This document shows, piece by piece, positions 45,344-55,241 of a DNA stretch of 64,000 bases. The DNA is taken from positions 80,059-144,058 of the forward strand of contig CAJWVI010000001.1 of the NCBI GenBank assembly GCA_913048115.1, given 5' to 3'. The position numbers and the translations under genes were made by a program. Source of the stretch: an uncultured Flavobacteriaceae bacterium. Lineage in GTDB: Bacteria; Bacteroidota; Bacteroidia; Flavobacteriales; Flavobacteriaceae. The number at the start of each line of letters is the position of its first letter. Position 1 is the first letter of the stretch. The notes under the pieces are model-generated. The model saw nothing but the letters and a program-made list of their open reading frames with translations, was not told the DNA's origin and did no database searches.

Positions 45344-46336
45344 CATAAAGCTCTCTGCTTTGGCCACCATGTTTTTACTTCCGCAGAAAAAAGGAACACG
45401 TTGGTGCAACTCTGTAGGTTTGATGTCTAGAATTCTTGTAAAACCGTCACTGGCCTTTCCTCCAGATTGCTCTGCTATGTAAGCCATAGGATTGCATTCA
45501 TACAATAAACGTAATTTTCCTTTTGGATCTTTTGATGTATTTGGATACATGTAAATACCTCCTTTGATCATGTTTCTATGAAAGTCTGAGACTAAAGAGC
45601 CAATATATCTTGATGTATATGGTCTATCTTCTTCTTCTTTTTGGCAATACTTTATATAGTCTTTTACACCCTGTGGGAAATGCACATAATTCCCTTCATT
45701 TACAGAGTAAATAGTTCCGTCTTCTGGAAATTGCATGTTAGGATGCGATAGGTAATAGGTTCCAATGGCTGGGTTTAAGGTAAACCCATTCACGCCATGT
45801 CCTGTAGAGTATACAATCATGGTCGAGGTGCCGTATACTATATACCCTGCAGCTACTTGTTTGTTTCCTGGCTGTAAAAAATCATCTATCGTTACAGGAG
45901 TTCCCTCTGGAGTGATTCTTCTATAAATTGAAAAAATAGTACCTACAGAAACATTAACATCTATATTAGAAGACCCGTCTAAAGGATCGATTAAGACAAT
46001 ATATTTGTTATCGTTTTTTTCATTTCTACCTGCAATGGTAATAAAGTCATCTTCTTCTTCACTGGCAATACCACAAACAATTTCTCTATTGGTCAAGGTT
46101 TTAATAAACACATCATTGGCATAGATATCTAGTTTTTGTTGATCTTCTCCCTGCACGTTAGTTTCTCCAGCCGTTCCTAAGATATCTACCAAACCAGCTT
46201 TGTTTACCTCATGGTTTACTACTTTTGCTGCAAGACGTATAGAATTAATAAGCCTAGAAAGCTCTCCCGATGAGTATTTAAATTCGGTTTGATTTTCTAT
46301 AATAAACTCTCCTAGTGTTTTGTTTTTATTTGCCAT
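45332..46336 (-). CDS. fbp: Fructose-1,6-bisphosphatase class I
   Basis: Fbp is the gluconeogenic phosphatase making fructose 6-phosphate. Class I signatures are seen: ASEEEDD (metal site), [25 protein letters not shown], and [30 protein letters not shown] near the C-terminus. The ORF track runs 92 codons further upstream, but that extension is antisense to the acetyltransferase gene and has no family similarity; ATG at 46336 ([11 protein letters not shown]) gives the usual 334 residues. With acs next door, the pair suits growth on acetate-like carbon sources, but they are not an operon. Confidence 0.96.
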   Translation of the reverse strand: MANKNKTLGEFIIENQTEFKYSSGELSRLINSIRLAAKVVNHEVNKAGLVDILGTAGETNVQGEDQQKLDIYANDVFIKTLTNREIVCGIASEEEDDFITIAGRNEKNDNKYIVLIDPLDGSSNIDVNVSVGTIFSIYRRITPEGTPVTIDDFLQPGNKQVAAGYIVYGTSTMIVYSTGHGVNGFTLNPAIGTYYLSHPNMQFPEDGTIYSVNEGNYVHFPQGVKDYIKYCQKEEEDRPYTSRYIGSLVSDFHRNMIKGGIYMYPNTSKDPKGKLRLLYECNPMAYIAEQSGGKASDGFTRILDIKPTELHQRVPFFCGSKNMVAKAESFMKKA

Positions 46337-46359
46337 GGCGTGTTGTTCAATGAATTTAG

Positions 46360-46401
46360 CACAAATATCGCTTTTTTTAAGAAATTGAACCGATATTTGT
46401 G
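46360..46401. promoter_or_regulatory. Mirrored inverted repeat with divergent -7-like boxes (fbp / GNAT)
   Basis: A perfect 11-bp inverted repeat CACAAATATCG / CGATATTTGTG with a 20-base spacer. Each arm contains GATATTTG, one mismatch from TAnnTTTG, pointing outward towards fbp and towards the acetyltransferase gene. Both genes would start transcription 15-20 bases before their ATG. It could be two overlapping promoters, an operator, or both. Confidence 0.45.
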
Positions 46402-46418
46402 TATCAAAACTAGAAATT

Positions 46419-46901
46419 ATGGGTGTTGTTGTAAGAGAAGCTATTGAAGCAGATATGCCTCGAGTACTTGAGCTTATAAAAGAGCTTGCTGTGTATGAGA
46501 AGCAGCCAGATGCAGTGCGCATTACTCTGCAAACATTAGTCTCTGAGGGTTTTGGAGAACAACCCTTATTTACTTGTTTTGTTTCACAATGGGATGGAGT
46601 TATTGTGGGCATGGCATTATGCTATTTTAGATTTTCTACCTGGAGTGGCCGTACGGTTCATTTAGAAGATTTAATTGTTAGTGAGTCTAAAAGAGGCTTG
46701 GGCATTGGCATGGCACTTTATACACGTGTGCTAGAATACGCAAACTCTTTTGGTGTAAAAAGAGTAGAGTGGGTTGTGTTAAGTTGGAATACCCCCGCCA
46801 TACAATTTTACGAAAAAACAGGTGCCAAGCTTTTAAAAGAATGGTATTTGGTTCAATTTGATGAAGAAGGACTGTCTCATTTTCTAAAACCAAGGAGTTA
46901 A
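46419..46901 (+). CDS. GNAT family N-acetyltransferase
   Basis: A 160-residue GCN5-related acetyltransferase. The acetyl-CoA binding motif A is visible ([28 protein letters not shown]), followed by [19 protein letters not shown], the motif B end. The layout resembles the diamine/polyamine acetyltransferase (SSAT-like) branch, including the [10 protein letters not shown] end region, but substrate assignment is inference. It reads into lysC after 17-29 bases, so the two are likely co-transcribed. Confidence 0.92.
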   Translation: MGVVVREAIEADMPRVLELIKELAVYEKQPDAVRITLQTLVSEGFGEQPLFTCFVSQWDGVIVGMALCYFRFSTWSGRTVHLEDLIVSESKRGLGIGMALYTRVLEYANSFGVKRVEWVVLSWNTPAIQFYEKTGAKLLKEWYLVQFDEEGLSHFLKPRS

Positions 46902-46930
46902 ACTAAAATTTCAGCTTTGTGAAAAACACT

Positions 46931-48187
46931 ATGAATGTATTTAAATTTGGAGGAGCTTCGGTAAAAGATGCCGAAGGAGTTAAAAATGTAGCAACTGTTT
47001 TACAACAAACGGGGCATGCTAATTTGGTAATTGTAGTCTCTGCCATGGGAAAAATGACCAATGCACTAGAGGATGTTGTAACCTGCTATTTTAAAGAACC
47101 AACAAAGGTAAAAGAGGCTATAGAAGATATTAAGGCATATCATACCTCTATTGCTAGTGGTGTATTTACCCATGACAGCGCACCTATTTTTAAACAGATA
47201 GACGCCTTGTTGCAAGAGCTATCTTCTTTTTTAAAGACTAACAAATCCACCAACCATGCCTATGTATATGATCAAGTTGTAGGCTATGGAGAACTGCTTT
47301 CTACAGCTATTATTGCAGCATATTTAGAACAGGTATCTATAAAAAATAACTGGATAGATATACGCACGTGCATTGCCACAGATACTGTCTTTAGAGATGC
47401 TACCGTAGATTGGAAAACCACCCAACAGCAAATCATAAAGAACATTCCTGCCACTGGAATTACAATTACTCAAGGTTTTTTAGGCGCAGAAGACACCAAT
47501 AATTTTACAACAACCCTTGGTAGAGAAGGAAGTGATTATACAGCAGCCATTTTAGCCTACTGCCTTAACGCAACAAGTGTTACTATCTGGAAAGATGTTC
47601 CCGGCGTTTTAAATGCAGACCCGCGGTATTTTAAAAGCACCACCTTGTTGCACCATATTTCTTATAGAGAAGCCATCGAGTTGGCTTTTTATGGTGCCTC
47701 AATTATACATCCTAAAACAATACAACCATTGCAAAGAAAAGAAATACCATTATTTGTAAAATCTTTCTATGACCCAATGAGCCCAGGTACTTGTGTGGGT
47801 AAAGGTGTTGCATTAGACCCACACACCTCGTGTTTTATTTTAAAGAGAAATCAAGTACTATTGTCTTTATCGTCTCTTGATTTTAGTTTTATTGTAGAAA
47901 AAAACATTAGCGATATTTTTATTTTGCTAGACACCTATAAAATGAAGGTAGCATTAATTCAAAACTCCGCCATTAGTTTCTCAGTAGTTGTTGATAATAA
48001 ATACAACAATCTAGATGTATTGTTATCATCATTAAGATCTACCTTTAGAGTGAGTTGGAATGAGAGCGTCACACTGTATACCATACGGCATGCTTCTTCA
48101 AAGGATGTGAAGTCGGTACTTCAACATCGAGAAGTTTTATTAAAACAAGAGAGCAGAGAAACGGTACAGTTGGTTATTAAAGAGTAG
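46931..48187 (+). CDS. lysC: Aspartate kinase
   Basis: Aspartokinase phosphorylates aspartate, the first step to lysine, threonine, methionine and diaminopimelate. The kinase fold is clear: VFKFGGASVKDAEG at the N-terminus, TTLGREGSDYTAAILAYCL and VTIWKDVPGVLNADPR. The C-terminal part (~290-418) takes the place of the ACT regulatory domains but has diverged, so feedback control may be altered. It is a monofunctional enzyme without a homoserine dehydrogenase fusion. Start at ATG 46931 is preferred; an in-frame GTG at 46919 would add four residues. Confidence 0.94.
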   Translation: MNVFKFGGASVKDAEGVKNVATVLQQTGHANLVIVVSAMGKMTNALEDVVTCYFKEPTKVKEAIEDIKAYHTSIASGVFTHDSAPIFKQIDALLQELSSFLKTNKSTNHAYVYDQVVGYGELLSTAIIAAYLEQVSIKNNWIDIRTCIATDTVFRDATVDWKTTQQQIIKNIPATGITITQGFLGAEDTNNFTTTLGREGSDYTAAILAYCLNATSVTIWKDVPGVLNADPRYFKSTTLLHHISYREAIELAFYGASIIHPKTIQPLQRKEIPLFVKSFYDPMSPGTCVGKGVALDPHTSCFILKRNQVLLSLSSLDFSFIVEKNISDIFILLDTYKMKVALIQNSAISFSVVVDNKYNNLDVLLSSLRSTFRVSWNESVTLYTIRHASSKDVKSVLQHREVLLKQESRETVQLVIKE

Positions 48188-48312
48188 AGACGATGCCTTT
48201 TAATTAAATTTTTGCTTGACCTAATTCAACGTTATTTACTATGGGTATTGGATAGTTAACATAATATTAGGTTGAAGTTTTGGTCTTGGGTTAGAAAGAA
48301 AATCGCTAAAAT

Positions 48313-48729
48313 TTAAAAGTATTTGGCAGTAAACTCATGACAATATTCTTTTATTTCTTCTCTTGCTCTTGCAAAAGCAACCTGAGTTTGCTCGGGGGTA
48401 CCTTTAAACCTTGATGGGTCATAAAAATTATGGTGCATGCGTAGTGCATTTGGCGCTGCAATAAATGGACAGTTTTCAAAGGCATGATCACAAACTGTTA
48501 TAATATAATGCCAATCTATATTTTGGTATTCATTTACATTGTTTGAGGTATGACCAGAAATATCAATACCCTCTTTTTTCATGGTAGCTAATGCTCCAGG
48601 GTTAATGCCATGGGTTTCTATCCCTGCGCTATAGATGCTTGCTTTATCCCCAAGCATTTGTTGTAAATACCCATCTGCCATTTGGCTTCGGCAACTATTT
48701 CCTGTACAGAGCACGAGTATGTTTTTCAT
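48313..48729 (-). CDS. arsC: Arsenate reductase, thioredoxin-coupled (LMW phosphatase fold)
   Basis: A 138-residue LMW tyrosine phosphatase-fold protein. The P-loop is C8-TGNSC-R14 (CX5R), and two further cysteines, C80 and C87, sit at exactly the spacing of the three redox cysteines of Staphylococcus ArsC (10, 82, 89), so arsenate reductase coupled to thioredoxin is favoured over a phosphatase. The phosphatase general acid region is YDPSRF. It lies 56 bases after the DUF6428 gene, as in arsenic operons, but no arsR or arsenite efflux gene is present in the window. Confidence 0.9.
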   Translation of the reverse strand: MKNILVLCTGNSCRSQMADGYLQQMLGDKASIYSAGIETHGINPGALATMKKEGIDISGHTSNNVNEYQNIDWHYIITVCDHAFENCPFIAAPNALRMHHNFYDPSRFKGTPEQTQVAFARAREEIKEYCHEFTAKYF

Positions 48730-48785
48730 ATTTTTTTAAGTCTTAAAAGTTTTTTAAGCTCTTTAAATAGGCTAGCCCATACCTC

Positions 48786-49277
48786 TTAACAGCAACCACT
48801 TTCTGGAGCACAAGTGTTTGCTTGGGGTTGCGTATTTGTGGCTTGTGGAACCCCGCAAATATCTTCTGCTTTACAAGCTGTTTTTTGAGTAGCTAGTTGT
48901 AGCATTAAATTGCTTCCATGAATCTCAAGACTTGTTACAAATAATTGAGCGGTATGAAACAATGCATTGCTATATTCAAAACGCACTTCGCTGTTTTTGG
49001 TATAGGGTTTCATTGCTCCAACGGTTGTTAAGATATCTAGTGCTTTACTGCAAGACATAAAATCTGTCTTTCCAATTTCAGAAGGACTTTCCCAAAGCTG
49101 TATGATGGTCTCTTTCCAGGCATCTGTTCTTGCGCCGCAATCTACAGAGTCTACCGTAATGTGTTTTACCTCTGTGATATGATAGTTGGCTCCTACTAGT
49201 TGTCCTGGCATGTATTGAAACAGCAAGGACTTTTCTGGATGCTTGTGTAGGGTGTTAAAAAACTCTTCTGTTGTCAT
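48786..49277 (-). CDS. DUF6428 family protein, Cys-rich tail
   Basis: A 163-residue soluble protein that I recognise as DUF6428-like, a family found beside arsC in Bacteroidota (N-terminus MTTEEFFNTLHKHPEKSLLFQY, then GANYHITEVKHITVDSVDCG). The C-terminus is rich in cysteine: TACKAEDICGV followed by a linker and CAPESGCC. This suggests metal or metalloid binding, for example of arsenite made by the adjacent ArsC; that is an inference. It is the first gene of the two-gene ars-like unit. Confidence 0.82.
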   Translation of the reverse strand: MTTEEFFNTLHKHPEKSLLFQYMPGQLVGANYHITEVKHITVDSVDCGARTDAWKETIIQLWESPSEIGKTDFMSCSKALDILTTVGAMKPYTKNSEVRFEYSNALFHTAQLFVTSLEIHGSNLMLQLATQKTACKAEDICGVPQATNTQPQANTCAPESGCC

Positions 49278-49323
49278 AGGTTTCTTTTTTGGTCAATAGT
49301 CTTATTGCTGTCTGGTAATGGCC

Positions 49324-50265
49324 TTACGCATCTTTAAAAGCGCGCAGTATTTTATTTACAATAACTTGAGCTAATTTCTCCTTACTCTCAAGTGTCCATC
49401 CCGCAACATGTGGGCTTAAAATAACATTGTCCATCGCTAGAAGTTCTTTAAATTCTTGTGGTATAGTGTTGGTAAAAAGTGTTTCAAAAGATGCTTTTTC
49501 ATACTCCAAAACATCCAGTCCTGCACCTAGTATTTTTTTGCTTTTTAAACCAGCAACCAATGCTTTGGTCACCACGCTTTTTCCTCTTGCGGTATTGATA
49601 AGCCAAAAGGGTTTTTTAAACCCAGCAATAAAGCCAGCGTCTATCATTTGGTTGGTTTGAGGTGTCCAAGGGGTGTGAAGACTCACCACATCTGCCTGCT
49701 CTTGAAGTATTTTTAGGGATACTTGCTTGGCGTTTTTATTGCCTACTTCTTGCTTAATATCATAACATAGTACTCTGCAATTAAAGCCTTTTAATTTTTT
49801 GGCAAAAGAGCGGCCCATGTTGCCATAGCCAATAAGACCTATGGTTTTTGCTTCTATTTCAAGCCCTCGATTAGATTCTCTATTCCAGCATCCGTTTTTT
49901 ACTTCTCTATCCGCACTATTTAATTTATTAAAGAGTGATAACAGCATGCCTAAGGCATGTTCTCCAACAGCATTTTTGTTGCCTTGTGGAGCCGCTATGG
50001 TTTTGATATTTTTCTTATTAGCGTATGGAGTGTCAATACTTTCTAGTCCAGCACCTACACGCGCTATAAATTTTAAGTTGGTTGCAGCCTCTAGAAACTG
50101 TCTGTCTATTTTAAACCTGCTTCTAATAACGATACCATCGTAGTTGGCAATGACCTTCTCAACGGCTACTTTTGAAGACGTATAATCTGCTACACAATCA
50201 AAGCCAGCTTGACTAAGTTGCTCAATGAGTAAGGGGTGATTTTGGTCTAGATGAAGTATTTTCAT
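49324..50265 (-). CDS. D-2-hydroxyacid dehydrogenase (SerA-like)
   Basis: An NAD-dependent dehydrogenase of the 2-hydroxyacid family, ~313 residues. The Rossmann motif is IGLIGYGNMGRSFAKKLKGF; catalytic Arg is in INTARGKSV, Glu in LGAGLDVLEYE and His in LSPHVAGWT. It lacks the ACT domain of long phosphoglycerate dehydrogenases. SerA (serine synthesis) is plausible, but a broader 2-hydroxyacid role cannot be excluded as no serC or serB is adjacent. ATG at 50265 is chosen; the ORF track start is a TTG two codons earlier. Confidence 0.88.
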   Translation of the reverse strand: MKILHLDQNHPLLIEQLSQAGFDCVADYTSSKVAVEKVIANYDGIVIRSRFKIDRQFLEAATNLKFIARVGAGLESIDTPYANKKNIKTIAAPQGNKNAVGEHALGMLLSLFNKLNSADREVKNGCWNRESNRGLEIEAKTIGLIGYGNMGRSFAKKLKGFNCRVLCYDIKQEVGNKNAKQVSLKILQEQADVVSLHTPWTPQTNQMIDAGFIAGFKKPFWLINTARGKSVVTKALVAGLKSKKILGAGLDVLEYEKASFETLFTNTIPQEFKELLAMDNVILSPHVAGWTLESKEKLAQVIVNKILRAFKDA

Positions 50266-50334
50266 TTTCAATTAAATAATGCCAAAGGTACTTAGTATAT
50301 ATTGATCTATGACAATGGTTAGGTTACCTAAAGA

Positions 50335-50700
50335 TTAAATTTTTGGGTATTTTGTTTGTGTTTTTTCATGCTGCAGGTTTCCCGTATGCTTGGTGTTTAG
50401 TTTTTCAAAAAGTAAGACATGGACCTCTTGGTCTGTATGGCTTTGTGGGCAATGTTCCACGCCTTTAGGAACCACAATAATCTCACCTTCTTTTACAAGC
50501 TCTATTTTATCTCTAAAATGCATTTCTAACACTCCCTTTTGCACAAAAAACAACTCGTCTTGATCTTCATGGGTATGCCATATAAAAACTCCTTGGATTT
50601 TGGCCAGTATTACCTGCATGTCATCTACAACAGCAATTTGGTGTGGGTGCCATTGTTTATTAAATTTGCTAAATTTTTGTTGGATGTTAATTGGCTGCAT
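50335..50700 (-). CDS. Cupin domain protein
   Basis: A 121-residue single-domain cupin. Metal ligands of cupin motif 1 are visible as H42, H44 and E49 (WHTHEDQDELFFVQKG), and motif 2 supplies H83 (VPKGVEHCP). Small proteins of this kind may be dioxygenases, isomerases or sensors; function is not assignable. It lies between mgtE and the dehydrogenase gene on the same strand with ~70 bases on either side. Confidence 0.88.
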   Translation of the reverse strand: MQPINIQQKFSKFNKQWHPHQIAVVDDMQVILAKIQGVFIWHTHEDQDELFFVQKGVLEMHFRDKIELVKEGEIIVVPKGVEHCPQSHTDQEVHVLLFEKLNTKHTGNLQHEKTQTKYPKI

Positions 50701-50771
50701 TTTTTGATTTTTTGTTTACCAAACAAGGTACTACTATTTTAGAAGTACTTTAGCCGCTCTCGCAGAAGGCT

Positions 50772-52121
50772 CTAGAAGTTTAAAATCATTTTAGCAATAA
50801 AAAAGAATAGAAAAATACCAAAAATATCATTACTTGTCGTTATAAATGGCCCTGTTGCAATGGCGGGGTCAATCCCTTTTTTGTCTAAAATAATAGGAAC
50901 AAACGTGCCTACTAAGGCGGCAACTATAATAACCAACAGCATAGAAATAGCAATGGTAAATGCAAGTTTTTGATCCATCCCAGAGAGTACACCAAATAAA
51001 ATAACCAACAGCCCAAGAGCCAGACCGTTAATTAAGGCAAGACCCACTTCTTTGAGGAGCCTTTTAAATAGACTTCCTTTTACATTATCATTGGCCAAAC
51101 CCTGTACAATAATAGCACTTGATTGAACACCAACGTTTCCTGCCATGGCAGCAATTAGAGGGGTAAAGAAAAAGAGTTCTACATGTGTTGCAAGAGCTTC
51201 ATCAAAACCTCTCATGATATACACACTTCCTAGTCCTCCTAAAAGCCCTAAAACAAGCCAAGGCAAGCGTGCTTTTGTAAGGTCTATAATACTATCATCT
51301 GCTTCTACATCTTGCAAAATACCTGCAGCCATTTGGTAATCTTTCTCTGCCTCTTCTTTTATGAAATCTACAATATCATCAATGGTAATTCTCCCTACTA
51401 ATATTCCTTTTTCATCAACTACTGGAATGGCTTCTAAGTCATATTTTTGCATGATACGAGCCACCTCTTCATTTTCTGTGTGTACTGTGACGTAATCTAC
51501 CTTAGGGATAAAAACATCACTAATTTTTGTGGAAGCTTCTGCGGTGAGTAAATCTTTTAAAGAGAGCCTGCCCGTTAGTTTACCTTCTTTATTGGTCACA
51601 TAAATGGAGTGTACCCGAGTTACATTTTCTGCTTGGCGGCGCATTTCCCGAACACATCCTGCTACCGTCCAGGTTTCTTTTACTTGCACAAGCTCTTTTG
51701 CCATTAAAGCTCCAGCGGTATCCTCATCGTAGTTAAGCAGTTCTACAATATCTGCTGCATGCTCTTCATCTTCAATTTTATCTATTACTTTTCGCTGAAT
51801 TTCCTCATCGAGTTCTGCAATAATATCTGCAGCATCATCTGTGTCAAGCTCTTCTAATTCTTCAGCAATTTCTTTTGGAGATAAGCGGTCTAGGATTTTC
51901 TCGCGTACATCTTCATCGAGCTCCATCAGGGCCTCAGATGTTAAGTCGCTCTCTAGTTGTTTAAAGAGATAGGTAGCCTCATCACTTTTAAGCTTTTCAA
52001 GCAGCTCTGCAATATCTGCAAAGTGATATTCTTTTAGGAGTTCCCGCAGCGCATTACCATCTTTTTTGGTAATGAGTTGTACGATATTCTCTATAAAATC
52101 ATTCGTGAGTTGAAATTGCAT
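50772..52121 (-). CDS. mgtE: Magnesium transporter MgtE
   Basis: A Mg2+ channel/transporter of 449 residues. In order: the helical N-domain ([33 protein letters not shown]), a pair of CBS domains (~130-250), a connecting helix and five membrane segments (~280-449), with the conserved pore-region [16 protein letters not shown]. The N and CBS domains gate the pore in response to cytoplasmic Mg2+. The ORF track start lies upstream inside rsmA; ATG at 52121 is preferred and still overlaps the rsmA end by 23 bases. Confidence 0.95.
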   Translation of the reverse strand: MQFQLTNDFIENIVQLITKKDGNALRELLKEYHFADIAELLEKLKSDEATYLFKQLESDLTSEALMELDEDVREKILDRLSPKEIAEELEELDTDDAADIIAELDEEIQRKVIDKIEDEEHAADIVELLNYDEDTAGALMAKELVQVKETWTVAGCVREMRRQAENVTRVHSIYVTNKEGKLTGRLSLKDLLTAEASTKISDVFIPKVDYVTVHTENEEVARIMQKYDLEAIPVVDEKGILVGRITIDDIVDFIKEEAEKDYQMAAGILQDVEADDSIIDLTKARLPWLVLGLLGGLGSVYIMRGFDEALATHVELFFFTPLIAAMAGNVGVQSSAIIVQGLANDNVKGSLFKRLLKEVGLALINGLALGLLVILFGVLSGMDQKLAFTIAISMLLVIIVAALVGTFVPIILDKKGIDPAIATGPFITTSNDIFGIFLFFFIAKMILNF

Positions 52122-52953
52122 CATCTTCCAATTTTTGTGTAAGCGCAATAAATTGTGCTACAGATAGCTGCTCAGGTCTTTGTCCAAAGATAGCATCTTC
52201 TTTTATTTTATCTGAAAGATTAAAAGATTTTAAACTGTTTCGCAACGTTTTACGTCTTTGTTGGAAGGCAGTCTTCACTACTTTATACAACATAGCTTCA
52301 CTGCAATCAATCTTTAAGGAGTCTTTCCTGGTGAGTCTTAGTACGCCGCTATTTACCTTGGGTGGCGGTTTAAACACAGTAGGGAGCACGGTGAACAAAT
52401 ATTCTGCATCATAAAAAGCTTGGGTTAAGACAGAGAGGATACCATAGGTTTTACTCCCTTCTTTGGCGCAAATACGTTCTGCCACTTCTTTTTGAAACAT
52501 TCCAGAAAACTCTGGCACCTGCTCTTTTATTTCTAACATTTTAAACACAATTTGTGTAGAGATGTTGTATGGGAAGTTGCCCGTAATAGCAAATTGTTCG
52601 GTTCCAAAATAATCTTGTAAGTCTTCCTTTAAAACATCTGCTTCTAAAATTTGAAGGTTCTCGTTTGTGTAGTTGTTAATTAGGTATTGGATAGATTCGC
52701 TGTCCAAATCCATGGCCACCAGATTGATATCTTTTTCTAATAAGTATTTGGTCATAACCCCAGTTCCAGAGCCAATTTCTAGCACGTTTTTATATCCTTT
52801 AAATCCTAAGGTTTGTGCTATGTCATTGGCAATACCTTCATCGACCAAAAAATGTTGTCCTAGATATTTTTTAGCGCGCACAGAATCGTTTTGCGCATTA
52901 AACTCTCTTTTTGGAACGGCACTATGCTTATTAAATTTTTTCTTTTTTGCCAT
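52099..52953 (-). CDS. rsmA: 16S rRNA (adenine(1518)-N6/adenine(1519)-N6)-dimethyltransferase
   Basis: RsmA (KsgA) dimethylates two adenines at the 3' end of 16S rRNA. It carries [19 protein letters not shown], the SAM motif [14 protein letters not shown] and the catalytic GNFPYNIS (NPPY-type motif). Compared with E. coli there is a basic N-terminal extension ([11 protein letters not shown], ~25 residues). Its stop lies inside mgtE, so the two are translationally coupled. DUF4286 lies upstream in the same direction. Confidence 0.96.
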   Translation of the reverse strand: MAKKKKFNKHSAVPKREFNAQNDSVRAKKYLGQHFLVDEGIANDIAQTLGFKGYKNVLEIGSGTGVMTKYLLEKDINLVAMDLDSESIQYLINNYTNENLQILEADVLKEDLQDYFGTEQFAITGNFPYNISTQIVFKMLEIKEQVPEFSGMFQKEVAERICAKEGSKTYGILSVLTQAFYDAEYLFTVLPTVFKPPPKVNSGVLRLTRKDSLKIDCSEAMLYKVVKTAFQQRRKTLRNSLKSFNLSDKIKEDAIFGQRPEQLSVAQFIALTQKLEDDAISTHE

Positions 52954-52982
52954 GGGTTATGCTGTTGTAAAACGGCGGCTTA

Positions 52983-53291
52983 TTATTGCTCGCAAATTAC
53001 GTCTAGTTCTGTTCTAAAGGCTATAAATTTTCCTTCAAATGGTTTGCTTTGTGCTCTTAAGGTTTCTGCATCTTCTTTGTAATACCGCTCTAGGGTTTGT
53101 TTACTATCTGTGGTGTATTGCACAGAGTAGGTAATACCACCCATTTCTTCTTCTACCATTACTTTGGTTAATAACGCTTTGCTAAACTTTTTGGTATCTA
53201 GCATCGCCGGGATATGTTCTGTCTTCATCCAGTGTAACCAGGGGTCATGAATGCTATTTTCAATATTAATGGTAACGTTGTATATGTACAT
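52983..53291 (-). CDS. DUF4286 family protein
   Basis: A 102-residue protein matching the DUF4286 family (MYIYNVTINIENSIHDPWLHWMKTEHIPAML), with a ferredoxin-like alpha/beta pattern suggesting a small dimeric alpha/beta barrel. Its function is unknown. It sits between the TPR protein gene and rsmA on the same strand; this order is often conserved in flavobacteria. Confidence 0.88.
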   Translation of the reverse strand: MYIYNVTINIENSIHDPWLHWMKTEHIPAMLDTKKFSKALLTKVMVEEEMGGITYSVQYTTDSKQTLERYYKEDAETLRAQSKPFEGKFIAFRTELDVICEQ

Positions 53292-53350
53292 GAAGTCTTT
53301 TTGGGTGTTTAGATTTTAAAGCGTAAAGGTACTAGTAATAGCGCTATAAA

Positions 53351-55138
53351 CTAGAACTCAATTTCATCTCCTCGAAGCATGCGGTATTTTTTTCTAGCCT
53401 CTATAAAGTAAATACTATCTGCAAAATCAAAAACAATTTGCTCATAATAATTTTTTGCTTTTTGAGGGTCTTGCAATTTGTTTTCATACAAGTTTGCTAG
53501 TTTGTAAAAAGCATCATCTGCTAAAATTTCATCTTTATACAGTTTGATTAATGTAAGATAATTAGCTTCTGCTTTTTTAAATTGGCCTGTTTTTTCATAG
53601 AGCTCTCCTTGTTTTAGCAGCGCTTCATCTTCAATTTTCTCTCCTTTATGATTGGTTAATATTTCTGATAGCGCAGCTATGGCCTCCTTGTCTTTGTTTT
53701 GCAGGGCCAGCAAATCTGCATGGGCATATTTTTTTAAAGCCGTTTGCAAAGAATCCTCTAGGGTATTGTCATGAATCAAGAGCATCATCTGTAAAGCATC
53801 ATTTGCTATGAGTTGTGTAGTAGATTTGCGCAATACGTCTACCTGTGCTTTAGCCCAAACAAAATCACCTTTAAAATAGCTGGTTCTGGCTACTTTAAAC
53901 CTAGCCTCTTGTGCTAAGACATCACTCTTTACTTTTTTCTGGATTTGAGTGTAATAAATCAAGGCACGATTAAATTTTTCATCGAGCACCAAAATATCTG
54001 CCAATTCCATCTTTATGCGAGATTCTTGATACCTGTTAAGCCTTTTTTTTGTGAGATTTTTTAGGTTGCTTATTGCGGTTTCTATGTCATTTGCTTTGAA
54101 GGCCAGAAAATGATTATAATCTATTTGAAGCAAATAGGTTGCCACGTCACTTCCATATTGATCTAGAAGGCGTTCAAATTCTTCTGTAATATCTTTATAG
54201 TCATCTTGTGTGGCCGTTGCCATCTTAATGTTCATCAGGTATTGATGTCCTTGTAGTTTGGCCCCTGGGCTTGCCGATTTTTCAATCACAAAATTGATGA
54301 TATCTGTGGCGCTTTCATAAGCCTCTTCTTTTAGGGCAATGACGGTTAGATCTATAATAGCTCCCATGTCTGCATCCCCCATTCTTTTGTAGATGGCTTT
54401 TTCTTGGGTAAATGCTTTGACAAAATCTTTTTGCTGTATAAACAACCAGCTAAGTAGCTCATTGTATAAAATATTTGGCCCCTCTTGTAGCTTTTTTAAC
54501 AGCACACCTCTTAGTATAACGTTGGCCTGGTTCTTTGGGTCTTGGGTAATGTATAAACTAAAATTTCGTTGGGCTATGGGTTTTAATCGTTGTTGAAGTT
54601 TTACAGCATTGATATACTTTAAAAACATTTTCTCTAGCGCTCCTTGTTCTCCATATATACGGGCTAGTTGAATATTGTAATTTACTAATGTGTTAAGCTC
54701 CATGGCTTTTTCATAGACTAATATGGCTTTATCCAACAAGCTGTATCTTTCAAATTTTTTGGCAATCACTGAAGTGTAATTTGGCTTTTCTTGGACAAAG
54801 GCGAGTGCTTTTGCATAATAAATCTCTGCTATAGAATCTTTTTTTTGTAGCGAATAATTATGTCCTAAATCTACTAGAAACTGTTTTTGTGGGTTGCGTT
54901 TGTTTATTTGTTTTTCTAACAATAGGCGAGACTCCTTAAAGTTTTCTAATTGTTGATGCGCCTCTACAAGCTTCATCATGTAGTCGTTTTTGTATGGAGA
55001 TTTTGCATACAGCTTTTGATACATAGCAATAGCCTTTTGATAGTCACCACGATCAAAATAGTTTTTGGCTAAAATTTCGCTTTGCGAAAAAACCGAGCAA
55101 CTGATAAGAAAAACAAATACAAAAGACAATAACCGCAT
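53351..55138 (-). CDS. Exported TPR-repeat protein
   Basis: A 595-residue protein with a signal peptide (LSFVFVFLISCSVFS) and tetratricopeptide units along nearly its whole length, for example AKNYFDRGDYQKAIAMYQKLY and the C-terminal LIKLYKDEILADDAFYKLANLYENKLQDPQKAKNYYEQI, which resembles the YbgF/CpoB-type TPR. It is likely a periplasmic or outer-membrane protein-interaction scaffold. No enzyme domain is present. A serS terminator separates it from serS, so it probably has its own promoter. Confidence 0.88.
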   Translation of the reverse strand: MRLLSFVFVFLISCSVFSQSEILAKNYFDRGDYQKAIAMYQKLYAKSPYKNDYMMKLVEAHQQLENFKESRLLLEKQINKRNPQKQFLVDLGHNYSLQKKDSIAEIYYAKALAFVQEKPNYTSVIAKKFERYSLLDKAILVYEKAMELNTLVNYNIQLARIYGEQGALEKMFLKYINAVKLQQRLKPIAQRNFSLYITQDPKNQANVILRGVLLKKLQEGPNILYNELLSWLFIQQKDFVKAFTQEKAIYKRMGDADMGAIIDLTVIALKEEAYESATDIINFVIEKSASPGAKLQGHQYLMNIKMATATQDDYKDITEEFERLLDQYGSDVATYLLQIDYNHFLAFKANDIETAISNLKNLTKKRLNRYQESRIKMELADILVLDEKFNRALIYYTQIQKKVKSDVLAQEARFKVARTSYFKGDFVWAKAQVDVLRKSTTQLIANDALQMMLLIHDNTLEDSLQTALKKYAHADLLALQNKDKEAIAALSEILTNHKGEKIEDEALLKQGELYEKTGQFKKAEANYLTLIKLYKDEILADDAFYKLANLYENKLQDPQKAKNYYEQIVFDFADSIYFIEARKKYRMLRGDEIEF

Positions 55139-55177
55139 ACCGTAAAGATAGTGTTTTTAGGTGCTTGAATAAAAACA

Positions 55178-55210
55178 AAAACCATTTCTAAAAAGGATAG
55201 AAATGGTTTT
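55178..55210 (-). terminator. Terminator of serS
   Basis: A perfect 13-bp stem AAAACCATTTCTA / TAGAAATGGTTTT with a 7-base loop, followed on the minus strand by a T-rich run, 30 bases beyond the serS stop. Confidence 0.85.
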
Positions 55211-55241
55211 GTAGTGATATAATTCTCTGTGGCGTCTTGCT

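Noticed and set aside
46337-46612. 92-codon N-terminal extension of fbp in the ORF track
   Set aside because: It lies antisense to the GNAT gene, has no family similarity, and fbp aligns with its family from ATG 46336.
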